From contig NZ_MWWS01000002.1 of NCBI RefSeq assembly GCF_002259585.1, forward strand, positions 1 through 64,000: a DNA stretch of 64,000 nucleotides. The letters run 5' to 3'. Source of the DNA: Bombiscardovia coagulans (GTDB taxonomy: Bacteria; Actinomycetota; Actinomycetes; Actinomycetales; Bifidobacteriaceae). Each line of letters begins with the position of its first letter. Position 1 is the first letter of the stretch. This document shows positions 18,828 through 26,583 of this stretch, one piece after another. Position numbers and translations under genes: made by a program. The notes beneath the pieces are model-generated. The model was not told the origin of the DNA. It ran no database searches and worked only from the letters and a program-made list of their open reading frames with translations.

Positions 18828-18965
18828 CGATCGGGCACGCTGATATATTAACATGTCTGATGCACTTCGCATCAGTTATTTGTGGGAGCAAGCTAGTGTT
18901 GCGATATTCCGAAAATTTTCAGCAGCGGTTAAGGGCAGCTTACACACTTTCAGCTGCCCTTCGCA
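18828..18965 (+). repeat. Diverged third copy of the inverted-repeat sequence
   Basis: This stretch follows the same order of short blocks as the right arm at 26050-26180 (ATCGGGCAC, CATCAGTTAT, GGTTAAGGGCAGCT) with many substitutions. It is about 350 bases from the left arm and in the opposite orientation to it. The interval 18180-19078 contains no supported gene. Confidence 0.5.
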
Positions 18966-19078
18966 ACAGCAAATCTTGGAGGATCAGGACGACAATATTG
19001 GCGTGAGACCGAATCTTCTTCGCCTAGTTGATGATGCAAAAGGTGCTGATTGTTCTCAAAGCACACGAACTAATATCA

Positions 19079-19612
19079 TCAATGCATATGCGGTGCAGCT
19101 AATAGGCTAGGCACGTAATCGATACAATTCTGTTTTTGTACCGGCATATTTAAATGCTTCCCTTCCTTTTGCAAGCTTTCGGCACCGTCCCACAGGTCTA
19201 AAAGATTACTTGGCCAAATTGTATCGGTTGTTCTCACCAATTCTTCTTTAGTCCACCATCTTATTTCTTTGATTACTTGTTTCTCTTCGTCAGTAAAGCT
19301 TGCAATATCAGGTGTGTTTAACGCAACAGTGACATAATAATATTGTTCAAAATGTTGTGCTTCACGATTGCGATAGATGTGCGTAGCCTGTCTGACACCA
19401 ATAAAATTCTCACGAAGAGTCTGTTGTTGTACAGTTACGCCAGTTTCTTCCTTGATTTCACGAACTGCCGCAAATTCAAAAGATTCGCCAGGCTGCACAC
19501 CACCACCAACAGTAATCCACCATGGATCTTCATTGGGGTCTCCTTTATTACATAAAAGGAGAATTTTTGTCATTTTTCGATTGAAAAAAAGGACCCTAGC
19601 GCTGCTACGCAT
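19079..19612 (-). CDS. NUDIX hydrolase
   Basis: A 177-residue hydrolase with a complete Nudix box, GGVQPGESFEFAAVREIKEE then TGV (about residues 38-60). It would cleave a nucleoside diphosphate linked to another group. It is the last gene of the RiPP operon and overlaps the methyltransferase gene by 8 bases. In this setting it could remove nucleotide by-products or process a nucleotidylated intermediate made by the nucleotidyltransferase upstream; that link is inference. The C-terminal 30 residues are not part of the Nudix fold. Confidence 0.85.
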   Translation of the reverse strand: MRSSARVLFFNRKMTKILLLCNKGDPNEDPWWITVGGGVQPGESFEFAAVREIKEETGVTVQQQTLRENFIGVRQATHIYRNREAQHFEQYYYVTVALNTPDIASFTDEEKQVIKEIRWWTKEELVRTTDTIWPSNLLDLWDGAESLQKEGKHLNMPVQKQNCIDYVPSLLAAPHMH

Positions 19613-20315
19613 TTTGTCTTTCTCCTCTTGATAGCTCTACGATAGAAGTTGGCAGTACATGTTTATCAGAAACGTCATCCCAATTGAATGCTAGATACAA
19701 TTGCCTGAGTCGTTTTAACGAGCTTAGTATATGTCCGTTTGCGGAGCAGCGTTTTAACATGCGATATTGGTTTTTTAGGATAAGCCCCTGTTCTTGGGCG
19801 CATTCTTTCACAGCTGTCAAATGGAAACCGAAAACGAGTATAAGCAAAATCCCATCTTCGGTTAGGGCTTGGTGAGCGCTATGAATAACGTATTCCATCA
19901 TGTCAAAACCTGACATTCCTGCTACATCATGATCCCACTGCTCATCATCAGATTGCGCTGGCATCTGTGCAGGGTTGCTGACAATACAATCGAAATAGCT
20001 GTCGGGAATTGTTGTTGTCCTTATATCTTCGTTCAATACTCGGCACTTATAGGGGAAGCTCTGCTGTAAGTGCTCACACGCGTCAGGGTTCTTTTCGAGA
20101 AGTGTTACTTCCCAGCCGAGTTGCGCAAATGCGCTGCCGATTATCCCGTAATAGCCTGCGCCAATATCTAATACACGACCAGGAGGCAATAATTCCAATC
20201 TGGGTTTAATTGCGTTTACGAAATCGATGCCGCTGCTCGGCAACTTCGCCTTTTCGTTTAACGGCATTTGTTTGCCACCAGGTAGGTTAACTACTTCAAA
20301 TCGATTTGCTGGCAT
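19605..20315 (-). CDS. Class I SAM-dependent methyltransferase
   Basis: A 236-residue Rossmann-fold methyltransferase. Motif I is RVLDIGAGYYGIIGSAF near residue 45, followed by an acidic residue in VTLLEKNP. The catalytic-pocket motif is SNPAQMP, close to the NPPY motif of PrmC-type N-methyltransferases that act on side-chain amides, but not identical. A peptide or small-molecule acceptor is therefore plausible. It lies 17 bases after the kinase-like gene and overlaps the NUDIX gene by 8 bases. It is likely a tailoring enzyme of the RiPP operon. Confidence 0.8.
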   Translation of the reverse strand: MPANRFEVVNLPGGKQMPLNEKAKLPSSGIDFVNAIKPRLELLPPGRVLDIGAGYYGIIGSAFAQLGWEVTLLEKNPDACEHLQQSFPYKCRVLNEDIRTTTIPDSYFDCIVSNPAQMPAQSDDEQWDHDVAGMSGFDMMEYVIHSAHQALTEDGILLILVFGFHLTAVKECAQEQGLILKNQYRMLKRCSANGHILSSLKRLRQLYLAFNWDDVSDKHVLPTSIVELSRGERQNA

Positions 20316-20332
20316 AATTTATCCTGTCTCCT

Positions 20333-21226
20333 TTAGTTGTAATACGAAATCCACTCTTTATCAGAAAGTCCAACTTGCTTCGAGAGAGAGCATAGATTGT
20401 TGAATACTAACTCCGCGCTGTTGTCTCCAAGAAGCTGCACCGCTTGCCAATAGTCTTCGAGGCCTAATGAATATTGTACTTTGTCCAAAACTTTAGACGG
20501 GTAGTAAACCATATCATCCAAACACCTCGCATGAGATGCTTGTAATATTTTTTGATCTGCCTCAAGATAAGTCATTTTTGAATACGAGTTTCTTAACTGG
20601 CAATACTTTTTGCGTCTACTGCTCTTTCCTAAACAATCCGTTATGAAAGCAGAGCACTTCGAATGAAGACATGGAAGATTATACGACGATATAAAATGTG
20701 TGGATTCAGGAACTAGTGCCGCAATTTCTTCGATTGGATGACCGTGCACCCACAGATTGGGGCATAAGCCCTTTGTATTGACTACGTTTCGCTCAAAATC
20801 TACCAACATAATTCGATTTTTGTTTGCCTGCATTATTATGTTTCGGGGGGCAAAGTCTAGCCATCCGATCCCGGATACATTTAGTGCATCGACGAGAGAG
20901 AAACAAATAATAGCTCCATAGAATCTTACTTCAGGATTTGCGTCGAGAAGTAAGTTTTCGACAGTTGTCCCATCAATAAACTCCATCTTTATCGTTTGAT
21001 GGTTTATTACCTTCATTGCCGGTGTTAAAACCGGTTGGCCGCATACTCGAATCTGAGCTGCATTGAGCATACCTGTAATTTTCTCATAACCTTCGATTTC
21101 TTCTTGAGAGACATGCTTGTTTACAAAACTCGAAGCGAAAGTGACGGAATCTGATTCGTCACCGAAGAGCTCAGCGGGACCTGAGCAAAATTCTCCAAAC
21201 ACTGTGTCACCCCTATGCTCAATCAA
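20333..21226 (-). CDS. Atypical kinase-fold protein of the RiPP operon
   Basis: A 297-residue protein with protein-kinase-like landmarks: a possible beta3 Lys and alphaC Glu region (SFVNKHVSQEEIEGYEK), a hinge (IKMEFIDGTTVENLL), the catalytic loop WLDFAPRNIIM (D-x4-N, near residue 143) and the metal motif VDFERN in place of DFG. This resembles Bud32/RIO/APH-type small kinases. The start appears to be TTG at 21226 directly after the TAA of the HprK-like gene, so translation is probably coupled. The C-terminal third is unrecognised. Its target is unknown. Confidence 0.6.
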   Translation of the reverse strand: MIEHRGDTVFGEFCSGPAELFGDESDSVTFASSFVNKHVSQEEIEGYEKITGMLNAAQIRVCGQPVLTPAMKVINHQTIKMEFIDGTTVENLLLDANPEVRFYGAIICFSLVDALNVSGIGWLDFAPRNIIMQANKNRIMLVDFERNVVNTKGLCPNLWVHGHPIEEIAALVPESTHFISSYNLPCLHSKCSAFITDCLGKSSRRKKYCQLRNSYSKMTYLEADQKILQASHARCLDDMVYYPSKVLDKVQYSLGLEDYWQAVQLLGDNSAELVFNNLCSLSKQVGLSDKEWISYYN

Positions 21227-22171
21227 TTATGAACTAATCTCAGAAATAATCTGCACGATATTGTCTCTTTGTCGGTCTCCGCCATCGTAAAGTCCCAAAT
21301 CACCATATAAATGCAAACAGTTGACCCCTGAGATTAGTTCTAGAATGGGGAAACTGCTTGGGAAGAAAGGTCGAAGTTTTGGCTCGAATCCAGGCGACAA
21401 GTAATCGTCAAGTGCAGATACTACTCCAAGTCCATCCATGGGTTCGAAAACTGCGGGAGTCTGCTTGGCGTGGTCCAACAAAATGATGCTAGATATTAGA
21501 GAATACGGTAAGCACTTTGTGCCATACATTTCAGCGAAATCATTCGACCAAATATGAAGTTTCCCATTTTCTTCATCGTGAGCGTGTCGATGTGAAAGTG
21601 AGTCTGCATAACTTGCAATAACCTTTACGGAACTCGGTAAACCCACTGCAGCTGTAGAACTACCCATTTTCTTCATTATGAACTTATCATTAGCAATAAG
21701 CTGTCCGCCGTTTTGCAGCAATGACGTTAGGGTTGTTGTCTTACCTGCACCCTTAGGACCAGTTAATACCAACGTCGATTCACCCATCTTGACCACGGCA
21801 CCATGTACAGGCGCTGTAGATGTTGGATAGTTTAGCAATTCGCTAAGCACGATTGCGGATCTGATCTGTCTCACTAAAGTGAGATTCCCGTCTATTCCTG
21901 GATGAATCTTTGACTCAATATAAAAATATGTCTTGTGTGACTTTGTTTGAGTATCAACTTCATCAATACGTGAAGTTCGTGTTGTCTTCGACACATTCAA
22001 GTTAACGAATGAGGCGATTGACTCTTCGTTGGGTACTTCAGTGGCGGTCAGATAGGGCTTCCACGCTGTGACCAGATCGCCAATCTTTTCGATTGGATAA
22101 CCAGTTACAGCACAATTGCTGCTTAAGCCTGGTATCGAGCAAAGAATTTTTTGACTATTGCCGTTATTCAT
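21227..22171 (-). CDS. HprK-like kinase (PqqD-associated type)
   Basis: A 314-residue kinase related to HPr kinase/phosphorylase. The signature region is PVHGAVVKMGESTLVLTGPK followed by GAGKTT, a P-loop near residue 140. LIANDK then stands in place of the acidic LLxDD segment of HprK. Kinases of this group occur in RiPP clusters; in paeninodin-type lasso clusters the relative phosphorylates the C-terminal serine side chain of the precursor. The 26-residue precursor here also ends in Ser. The gene overlaps the MFS gene by 8 bases and abuts the second kinase gene. Confidence 0.8.
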   Translation of the reverse strand: MNNGNSQKILCSIPGLSSNCAVTGYPIEKIGDLVTAWKPYLTATEVPNEESIASFVNLNVSKTTRTSRIDEVDTQTKSHKTYFYIESKIHPGIDGNLTLVRQIRSAIVLSELLNYPTSTAPVHGAVVKMGESTLVLTGPKGAGKTTTLTSLLQNGGQLIANDKFIMKKMGSSTAAVGLPSSVKVIASYADSLSHRHAHDEENGKLHIWSNDFAEMYGTKCLPYSLISSIILLDHAKQTPAVFEPMDGLGVVSALDDYLSPGFEPKLRPFFPSSFPILELISGVNCLHLYGDLGLYDGGDRQRDNIVQIISEISS

Positions 22172-23393
22172 TCAAAGAACCTTCCTGAATCCACTTCCAC
22201 ACAGAAATTGATAGTAGAAAAAAGCAGATCGAAGCGATATATGGAACAAGTGACATTGGGCCGAAAGATGCAATTAATGCTGTAACTAGTGGACCGACAG
22301 GAGCCCCTAAATGCGTAACGAACTTGTATGATGCCTGGAACTGGGCCAGATCATGCGCAGGGACGATGTTCTGTCTAAGGGTTCCGTTCGCAATAACATA
22401 AAGAGTGGCCCCAAAGGAATCCATAACGACGTATGCAATACACTCAGATACTTTTAGCGGCAATGAAGAATTCTGGAGGATGGGTAATAGTAGAATAGTC
22501 GGAATCTGTATTAGAATCCCGAACAATAGTGATCTTTGAAATCCGAAATATTCTGTGAAATGTGGAGCCAATAACGCCGCAGCTATCCCGCCCAACGATC
22601 CCAGAGACAAGATTACTGCGTATTGATGTCCATTCAATCCCATGCTTCTCAAAACAATGAGAGGGAAACAGGTCATCAAGGCGCTTGCAATTGCGTTATA
22701 CAAGAATGTGTTGAGCGTAATTTTCCTTAGATTGTTGTTTGTTAGCAGCAATCTAAAGCCCCAAGAAATTTCTTTAAGCTTACTCCTCCCGCTATCATTG
22801 TGCTCGGCTGCCCCGTGATTGCGAACCAAAAATGACCCCACAAAACTGATAAAGAAAGTTAGTGAGTTAAAAAAGAATGCACCCGCTGTGTTAAATACAT
22901 TCACAACCCATGACCCCAGTGGCGGCCCTGTTATTCTAGAGACTGACTCCGACAACGACATTCTCGAGTTGGCTGTGATGCGATCGTCATCGCAAACAAG
23001 ATATATGGGCGCCGTGTACACTAAAGTCGAGAAGATACGTCCCAAACATTCTGTCACAATGATTATCGCAACAAATAACGTTAAGGACATGACGTGTTTA
23101 ATCCATAAACAGCCGCATAATACGTAAAGGATTCCACGGGCAAAATCTAAAACAGCCGTTGTTACGAATACATTATATTTCTTGATAAGTGGAACAACCA
23201 CAAGTGGTATTACTATAGTTATCGCTTGCACAAGTGAGTTCACCATAGATAAATACTCTGCACTCACTGAGTATCCGGTTATCAGAACCATTGTCCAGAC
23301 AAAATCATTCGCTTCGTCACCAACCATAGATAACGATTGACTTATCCAAAACTCATTGAATGCTCTAGGGAGCCTATGCTTGATCAGTTTCAT
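22164..23393 (-). CDS. MFS exporter of the RiPP operon
   Basis: A 409-residue major facilitator with about 12 transmembrane helices (start KHRLPRAFNEFWISQSLSMV). It resembles the DHA-type efflux proteins that often accompany peptide antibiotics. It sits in the middle of the operon and overlaps both neighbours (4 bases with the nucleotidyltransferase, 8 with the HprK-like gene), so it is made in step with the modifying enzymes. It is the likely exporter or immunity pump, because no ABC transporter is present in the operon. Confidence 0.85.
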   Translation of the reverse strand: MKLIKHRLPRAFNEFWISQSLSMVGDEANDFVWTMVLITGYSVSAEYLSMVNSLVQAITIVIPLVVVPLIKKYNVFVTTAVLDFARGILYVLCGCLWIKHVMSLTLFVAIIIVTECLGRIFSTLVYTAPIYLVCDDDRITANSRMSLSESVSRITGPPLGSWVVNVFNTAGAFFFNSLTFFISFVGSFLVRNHGAAEHNDSGRSKLKEISWGFRLLLTNNNLRKITLNTFLYNAIASALMTCFPLIVLRSMGLNGHQYAVILSLGSLGGIAAALLAPHFTEYFGFQRSLLFGILIQIPTILLLPILQNSSLPLKVSECIAYVVMDSFGATLYVIANGTLRQNIVPAHDLAQFQASYKFVTHLGAPVGPLVTALIASFGPMSLVPYIASICFFLLSISVWKWIQEGSLNE

Positions 23394-24202
23394 GCGTCAG
23401 CTAACTGTTCTTTCAAATCTTCCAGCATGTCGTAAGCGAGTTGAGATAAATGTTGGGAAAAGCTCATTCTTTCAGCTGCTTTAGCAAGAATCTCTGATGT
23501 CTCAATCGAACAGTCAATATCTTTTTCGAGAATGGAAATTGACAATTCAGGAGAATAAGCAGCAACTTTTTCATACCGCCATTTTGGCTTATTGTTTGTT
23601 GACCCTTTACATGCGAGATATGCGTCAACTGCATCGGCTAATGCTGCGCGTGATTGCAGCATTGCGGTTCCCGACTGGCGGCTTTCAATGGCGCCAAGAG
23701 CGTCATTATAGTCTTCATGCCAGTTAAGTAATGCTCTGCTCGCTATCACGCATGATATGCGTCTTACATCTATCTGTAGCCTATATAAATTGAATACTTC
23801 TTCTCCGGCCAATGGGACACCTATGACTAAGCGGTGCAAAAATTGCAGCTCACCATTCGTTAAATTCCGGAAAGCGCCGTCATCATTAGCTATATCGAGT
23901 AGTCTGAGTTTATCAACGATTTCTTTTAATCGTCGCTGTGTCAAATGCTCCGTATCGACAATTGCATCACCTTCACATTCAACTTCAGCTTGCGCACCCG
24001 TAGAATTAGTGAAAAGCGCATTTCGAATTGGTGCTTCTTTTTCGTGAATAGCAAACAAGTCGATGTCAGATGTTTCGTTAGCAAATCCCTCAATGAATGA
24101 ACCTGAGACGTATACGAATAGACAATCGGAAGACAGAGCGAGGAGTGCGTTCTGAATCGGATTAATAAATTTTGAGGGAATTCTATTATCGAGCGTTAGC
24201 AT
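23390..24202 (-). CDS. Nucleotidyltransferase (Pol-beta superfamily)
   Basis: A 270-residue protein whose N-terminal domain carries the nucleotidyltransferase signature YVSGSFIEGFANETSDIDLF: G-S, then D-x-D, at about residues 33-50. A third acidic residue may lie in EAQVECEGDAI-like sequence nearby. The C-terminal two-thirds is helical, like kanamycin-type or MNT-like enzymes. Such genes are recurrent accessories of lasso-peptide clusters with HprK-like kinases. It could add a nucleotide to peptide phosphate or hydroxyl. It overlaps CPBP by 7 bases and MFS by 4. Confidence 0.8.
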   Translation of the reverse strand: MLTLDNRIPSKFINPIQNALLALSSDCLFVYVSGSFIEGFANETSDIDLFAIHEKEAPIRNALFTNSTGAQAEVECEGDAIVDTEHLTQRRLKEIVDKLRLLDIANDDGAFRNLTNGELQFLHRLVIGVPLAGEEVFNLYRLQIDVRRISCVIASRALLNWHEDYNDALGAIESRQSGTAMLQSRAALADAVDAYLACKGSTNNKPKWRYEKVAAYSPELSISILEKDIDCSIETSEILAKAAERMSFSQHLSQLAYDMLEDLKEQLADA

Positions 24203-24831
24203 TTCTGGTCCTTAAGATACGGAATTTTGAAGTAAAGGATGGTATGTGGCAAGTTAACCAAAAAATGGAAAAAGCATGCTGCTCCGAGAGTGCCGCCATA
24301 CAAGACAATGATGGATGCGACAAGTCCGACCAGCGCTTGCAGGCAATAATCTGATATCCTCCACTTCCTGCCTGATTCGAATTGCACGACATGTTCGAGG
24401 ACGAATAACAGTGAACTAATAATTGCTATCAAGTATGCCGGAAGGAGCTCCTGCAGTACTACGACTAATGATCCTCTGTAAAACAACTCTTGGAACGGGC
24501 CTGCAAGGACTTGGAAACCAGCCTGTCGATACTTTTCAACCCTGCTCTTGTAGGGAGGATATAATTCGGGGCTTCCCGGGGCAAGTATCATAACCATGCT
24601 CTTGTACTGGACGAGTGAAAATAAGACAGCACAGATAATCGCTGCTAAAAATCCCGCAAAGCTGTTGCTGCCTTTTGGACTACCAGTTATACAGAGGCCC
24701 AATAAATATGGGAAAAGTCTGATAGCTGGCCTCAACCATTTCCTAAACCTAAAATGAGCTGTCCATCTGAGATGAGAATGGTTAATGCTTAGAATCGCCG
24801 CATAGATAACGGTCACCACTAATACTCGCAT
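24196..24831 (-). CDS. CPBP-family intramembrane metalloprotease
   Basis: A 211-residue membrane protein with about six hydrophobic segments. CPBP (CAAX protease and bacteriocin-processing) motifs are visible: motif 1 PFQELFYRGSL (E-x3-R, with Q instead of the first Glu), motif 2 FVLEHVVQF, and motif 3 FFHFLVNLP (H-x3-N). CPBP proteases are linked to bacteriocin maturation and self-immunity. Since no transglutaminase-like lasso protease is present, this enzyme is the best candidate for leader removal. It starts 6 bases after the PqqD gene and overlaps the nucleotidyltransferase gene. Confidence 0.8.
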   Translation of the reverse strand: MRVLVVTVIYAAILSINHSHLRWTAHFRFRKWLRPAIRLFPYLLGLCITGSPKGSNSFAGFLAAIICAVLFSLVQYKSMVMILAPGSPELYPPYKSRVEKYRQAGFQVLAGPFQELFYRGSLVVVLQELLPAYLIAIISSLLFVLEHVVQFESGRKWRISDYCLQALVGLVASIIVLYGGTLGAACFFHFLVNLPHTILYFKIPYLKDQKC

Positions 24832-24837
24832 GAAGAA

Positions 24838-25113
24838 TTATAAATTCTCTTGAAGCGTTATTAAGTGGTTCTTTTTCAATTCGCCAAGGAATTCTACTAC
24901 GTCTTGAACAACTTGGTCAGATTCTTCATCATACGCTGAGGCTATTGCTCTTGCTATGTCTTCTACGCTTGCGATGCCGTCAATTTTCGACCAAATTTCA
25001 CGACCTAGTTCATTCAATTCAAAACCACAACTTTCGCGAATTAGAAAAGCACTTTTGCCGACACGGTTATAACGCACACGTAAGTCAGCTTTTGGAACCA
25101 CATTGATGTCCAT
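24838..25113 (-). CDS. PqqD-family RiPP recognition element
   Basis: A 91-residue protein of the PqqD/RRE fold: a beta-rich start (DLRVRYNRVGKSAFLIRESC) and three helices (ELNELGREIWSKIDG, SVEDIARAIASAYD and QVVQDVVEFLGELKK). RRE proteins bind the leader peptide and present it to tailoring enzymes. It follows the precursor gene after a 77-base gap that contains a hairpin. In lasso systems the equivalent is B1, which reads a Y-x2-P leader motif; the precursor here has YQKP. Confidence 0.85.
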   Translation of the reverse strand: MDINVVPKADLRVRYNRVGKSAFLIRESCGFELNELGREIWSKIDGIASVEDIARAIASAYDEESDQVVQDVVEFLGELKKNHLITLQENL

Positions 25114-25131
25114 ATTGACCTTCTCTCAAAA

Positions 25132-25172
25132 TGCCGACGAGCGTAGTTAATAACTCACTGTGCACGTCGGCA
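25132..25172. promoter_or_regulatory. Intercistronic hairpin between precursor and PqqD genes
   Basis: TGCCGACG (25132-25139) pairs with 25165-25172 in an 8-bp stem, extended by a GC pair after one mismatch, with a long loop. There is no full T tract. It may act as a partial terminator, giving more precursor than enzyme transcript. Confidence 0.5.
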
Positions 25173-25190
25173 AACCATTTATGCCACTAG

Positions 25191-25271
25191 TTACGACAGG
25201 ATCATACTTGCAGCAGTCAGAGCTACGGGCTTAATCGCCGGCTTCTGATACTTCTTCTTGAACTTCATCAT
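25191..25271 (-). CDS. Short RiPP precursor peptide (26 aa)
   Basis: A 26-codon gene with the strongest ribosome binding site of the region (GAGGAGGTGAGCACC before ATG). It begins with two Met codons and a Lys-rich segment. Residues 8-13 read YQKPAI, matching the Y-x2-P-x-hydrophobic motif bound by RRE proteins of lasso systems. Thr19 is followed by Ala20, and the last six residues are ASMILS. If cleavage falls two residues after the conserved Thr, as in lasso leaders, the core is only ASMILS, too short for a lasso ring. The terminal Ser is a possible target for the HprK-like kinase. Product class unknown. Confidence 0.75.
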   Translation of the reverse strand: MMKFKKKYQKPAIKPVALTAASMILS

Positions 25272-26049
25272 GGTGCTCACCTCCTCTCATAGGGTGGTTG
25301 TTTTAAAAAATAGCAGTACTTCGTGTTGAGGCTTGCCATCGTTCCAAATAATGGACATTTTCTAAGAATGTGTCGATTTCGATTGACGACTATTCGATCA
25401 CCCTGAAGGTATGGTTTGACGCGATCTGTCATAGCCTGTAGTACCGCAAGATCGCATTTTTACGATTAATGTCATTGATATTGGTGTGTTGGGTGGGGGG
25501 GGGGCGTTACCGCCCCCACCCAACACACCAATATGATTTATAATTCCAGCAAGAGGAATTGCTTGCGCTAGAGCCTTCGATCGATCAGAGCTTTTCTGGA
25601 GTAATATTAACGACATCTACGATCAGGGAGAAATCTCGAATCCTGTACGGACACTACGCATAGGCCCTGAGCATCGACAATCGCTGGATGGTCAGTTCAG
25701 AAAAAATGCATTCTCTAACCGGCGGTGTTTGACTCTTGCATTAGGCAATCGTAAATTATTGCTTTGTAGCGGTCCGAGAATGATACGGGGCTGCCGCCCC
25801 GAGCCCTGCCGAGCTGGATCAGCTCGACCATTCTGCTAACGCACTGTTTTCCGGTCGTTACGCAATCGGAAAACAGCTTGCCCCTCATGATGTAGGGTCC
25901 ACAGATTGTCTTGACACATTTAATACCATTGACCAGATTACGAGCAATCATTGTTGCCGTTTGGAGTTCGGCACTGCCAACTGCCTTTGTGCTGTGCTCA
26001 ACCAAAGCTGTAGTTAGTCATCATCTGGGCGTGACTATTTTCCAATAAT
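25272..26049. other. Upstream region of the RiPP operon
   Basis: No gene that I can support. Near the precursor, the minus strand has a possible extended -10 (TGCTATTTT, about 25307-25315) about 40 bases before the ribosome binding site. Further out are the 22-bp hairpin and an open frame at 26005-25715 (minus) with a TTG start and no ribosome binding site. I regard that frame as chance or a remnant. Confidence 0.4.
25478..25534. repeat. Large perfect hairpin with G/C-run arms
   Basis: A 22-bp perfect inverted repeat: 25478-25499 pairs with 25513-25534 (core GGTGTGTTGGGTGGGGG). The spacer continues the G run (10 G at 25495-25504). It sits about 200 bases upstream of the RiPP precursor gene. 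It lacks a T tract, so it is not a classical terminator. Confidence 0.85.
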
Positions 26050-26201
26050 CAATCGGGCACATTTCGGGCACATTGATACACTAACGTACCCGTTTCAGCT
26101 CGTATCAGTTAGTATTCGGAACGTGCTAGTATCGGTAGTATTCCAGTCGTTATTAGCAATAGTTAAGGGCAGCTAGCATGTACACGTACAGCAGCCTTTC
26201 T
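26050..26201 (+). repeat. Inverted repeat, right arm (partner 18342-18485)
   Basis: A 152-base segment matching the reverse complement of 18342-18485. It ends 3 bases before the tRNA-like repeat at 26205. It includes two GGGCACAT units like those beside the excisionase-type genes. Confidence 0.85.
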
Positions 26202-26204
26202 CAA

Positions 26205-26225
26205 CAAGGGGTCGCGGGTTCAAAT
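26205..26225 (+). repeat. Attachment-like 21-bp direct repeat (partner 12700-12720)
   Basis: Identical to 12700-12720 over 21 bases, including the T-loop-like GGGTTCAAAT. Downstream the similarity becomes imperfect (CACCGACCCG against CGCCGGCCCG), followed by a TTGG-type hairpin at 26244-26260. The pair defines a 13.5-kb island. Confidence 0.75.
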
Positions 26226-26272
26226 ATCACCGACCCGTCAAAGGGTTGGAATACCAACGGTTTTTAAACCCT

Positions 26273-26312
26273 ATCTTTCGTTCTTAAAATCTCCTAGGGA
26301 CATTCAGGGGAC
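26273..26312 (+). repeat. Direct repeat of the 33861-33903 junction
   Basis: ATCTTTCGTTCTTAAAATCT and the following GGGGACATTCAGGGGACA-like sequence recur at 33861-33903 with two or three differences. The two copies delimit a 7.6-kb segment. Confidence 0.75.
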
Positions 26313-26434
26313 AATAATGAAGCCGCGCGCCCATGCTTCTTCATCGGCACATGGCACACCGAGCAATGTCTGGCCCTCTTCGATCTGGTTCTTATGAACC
26401 AATCGAAAAGGACACCACATCCCCGGCAAACCAT
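26294..26434 (-). CDS. Possible small zinc-ribbon protein (46 aa)
   Basis: A 46-codon frame beginning MVCRGCGVLFDWF with a second Cys pair in HCSVCHVP, so two C-x2-C knuckles that could hold one zinc ion. The ribosome binding site is poor. The last codons are formed by the island-junction repeat. It may be the N-terminal part of a gene cut by the junction. Low confidence that it is expressed. Confidence 0.3.
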   Translation of the reverse strand: MVCRGCGVLFDWFIRTRSKRARHCSVCHVPMKKHGRAASLLSPECP

Positions 26435-26583
26435 ATTAATATCACGGGTTATTAGTATGCCCCCCTCACACAAGACACCCACTCCCACACGGCCAAAATT
26501 GACATATCATATAATCTGTCATTTTTTTGGTAACCTTGTTATACGCTAACCTACGTATTTCATTTTCACCAATGGAGGTTAAT

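Noticed and set aside
19079-25271. Classical lasso-peptide cluster
   Set aside because: No asparagine-synthetase-like cyclase and no transglutaminase-like B2 protease in the operon, and the precursor lacks a core long enough for a lasso ring with an acidic residue at position 7-9.
25715-26005. 96-codon open frame upstream of the RiPP operon
   Set aside because: TTG start, no ribosome binding site, no recognisable domain. It could be a remnant, but I cannot support a gene.
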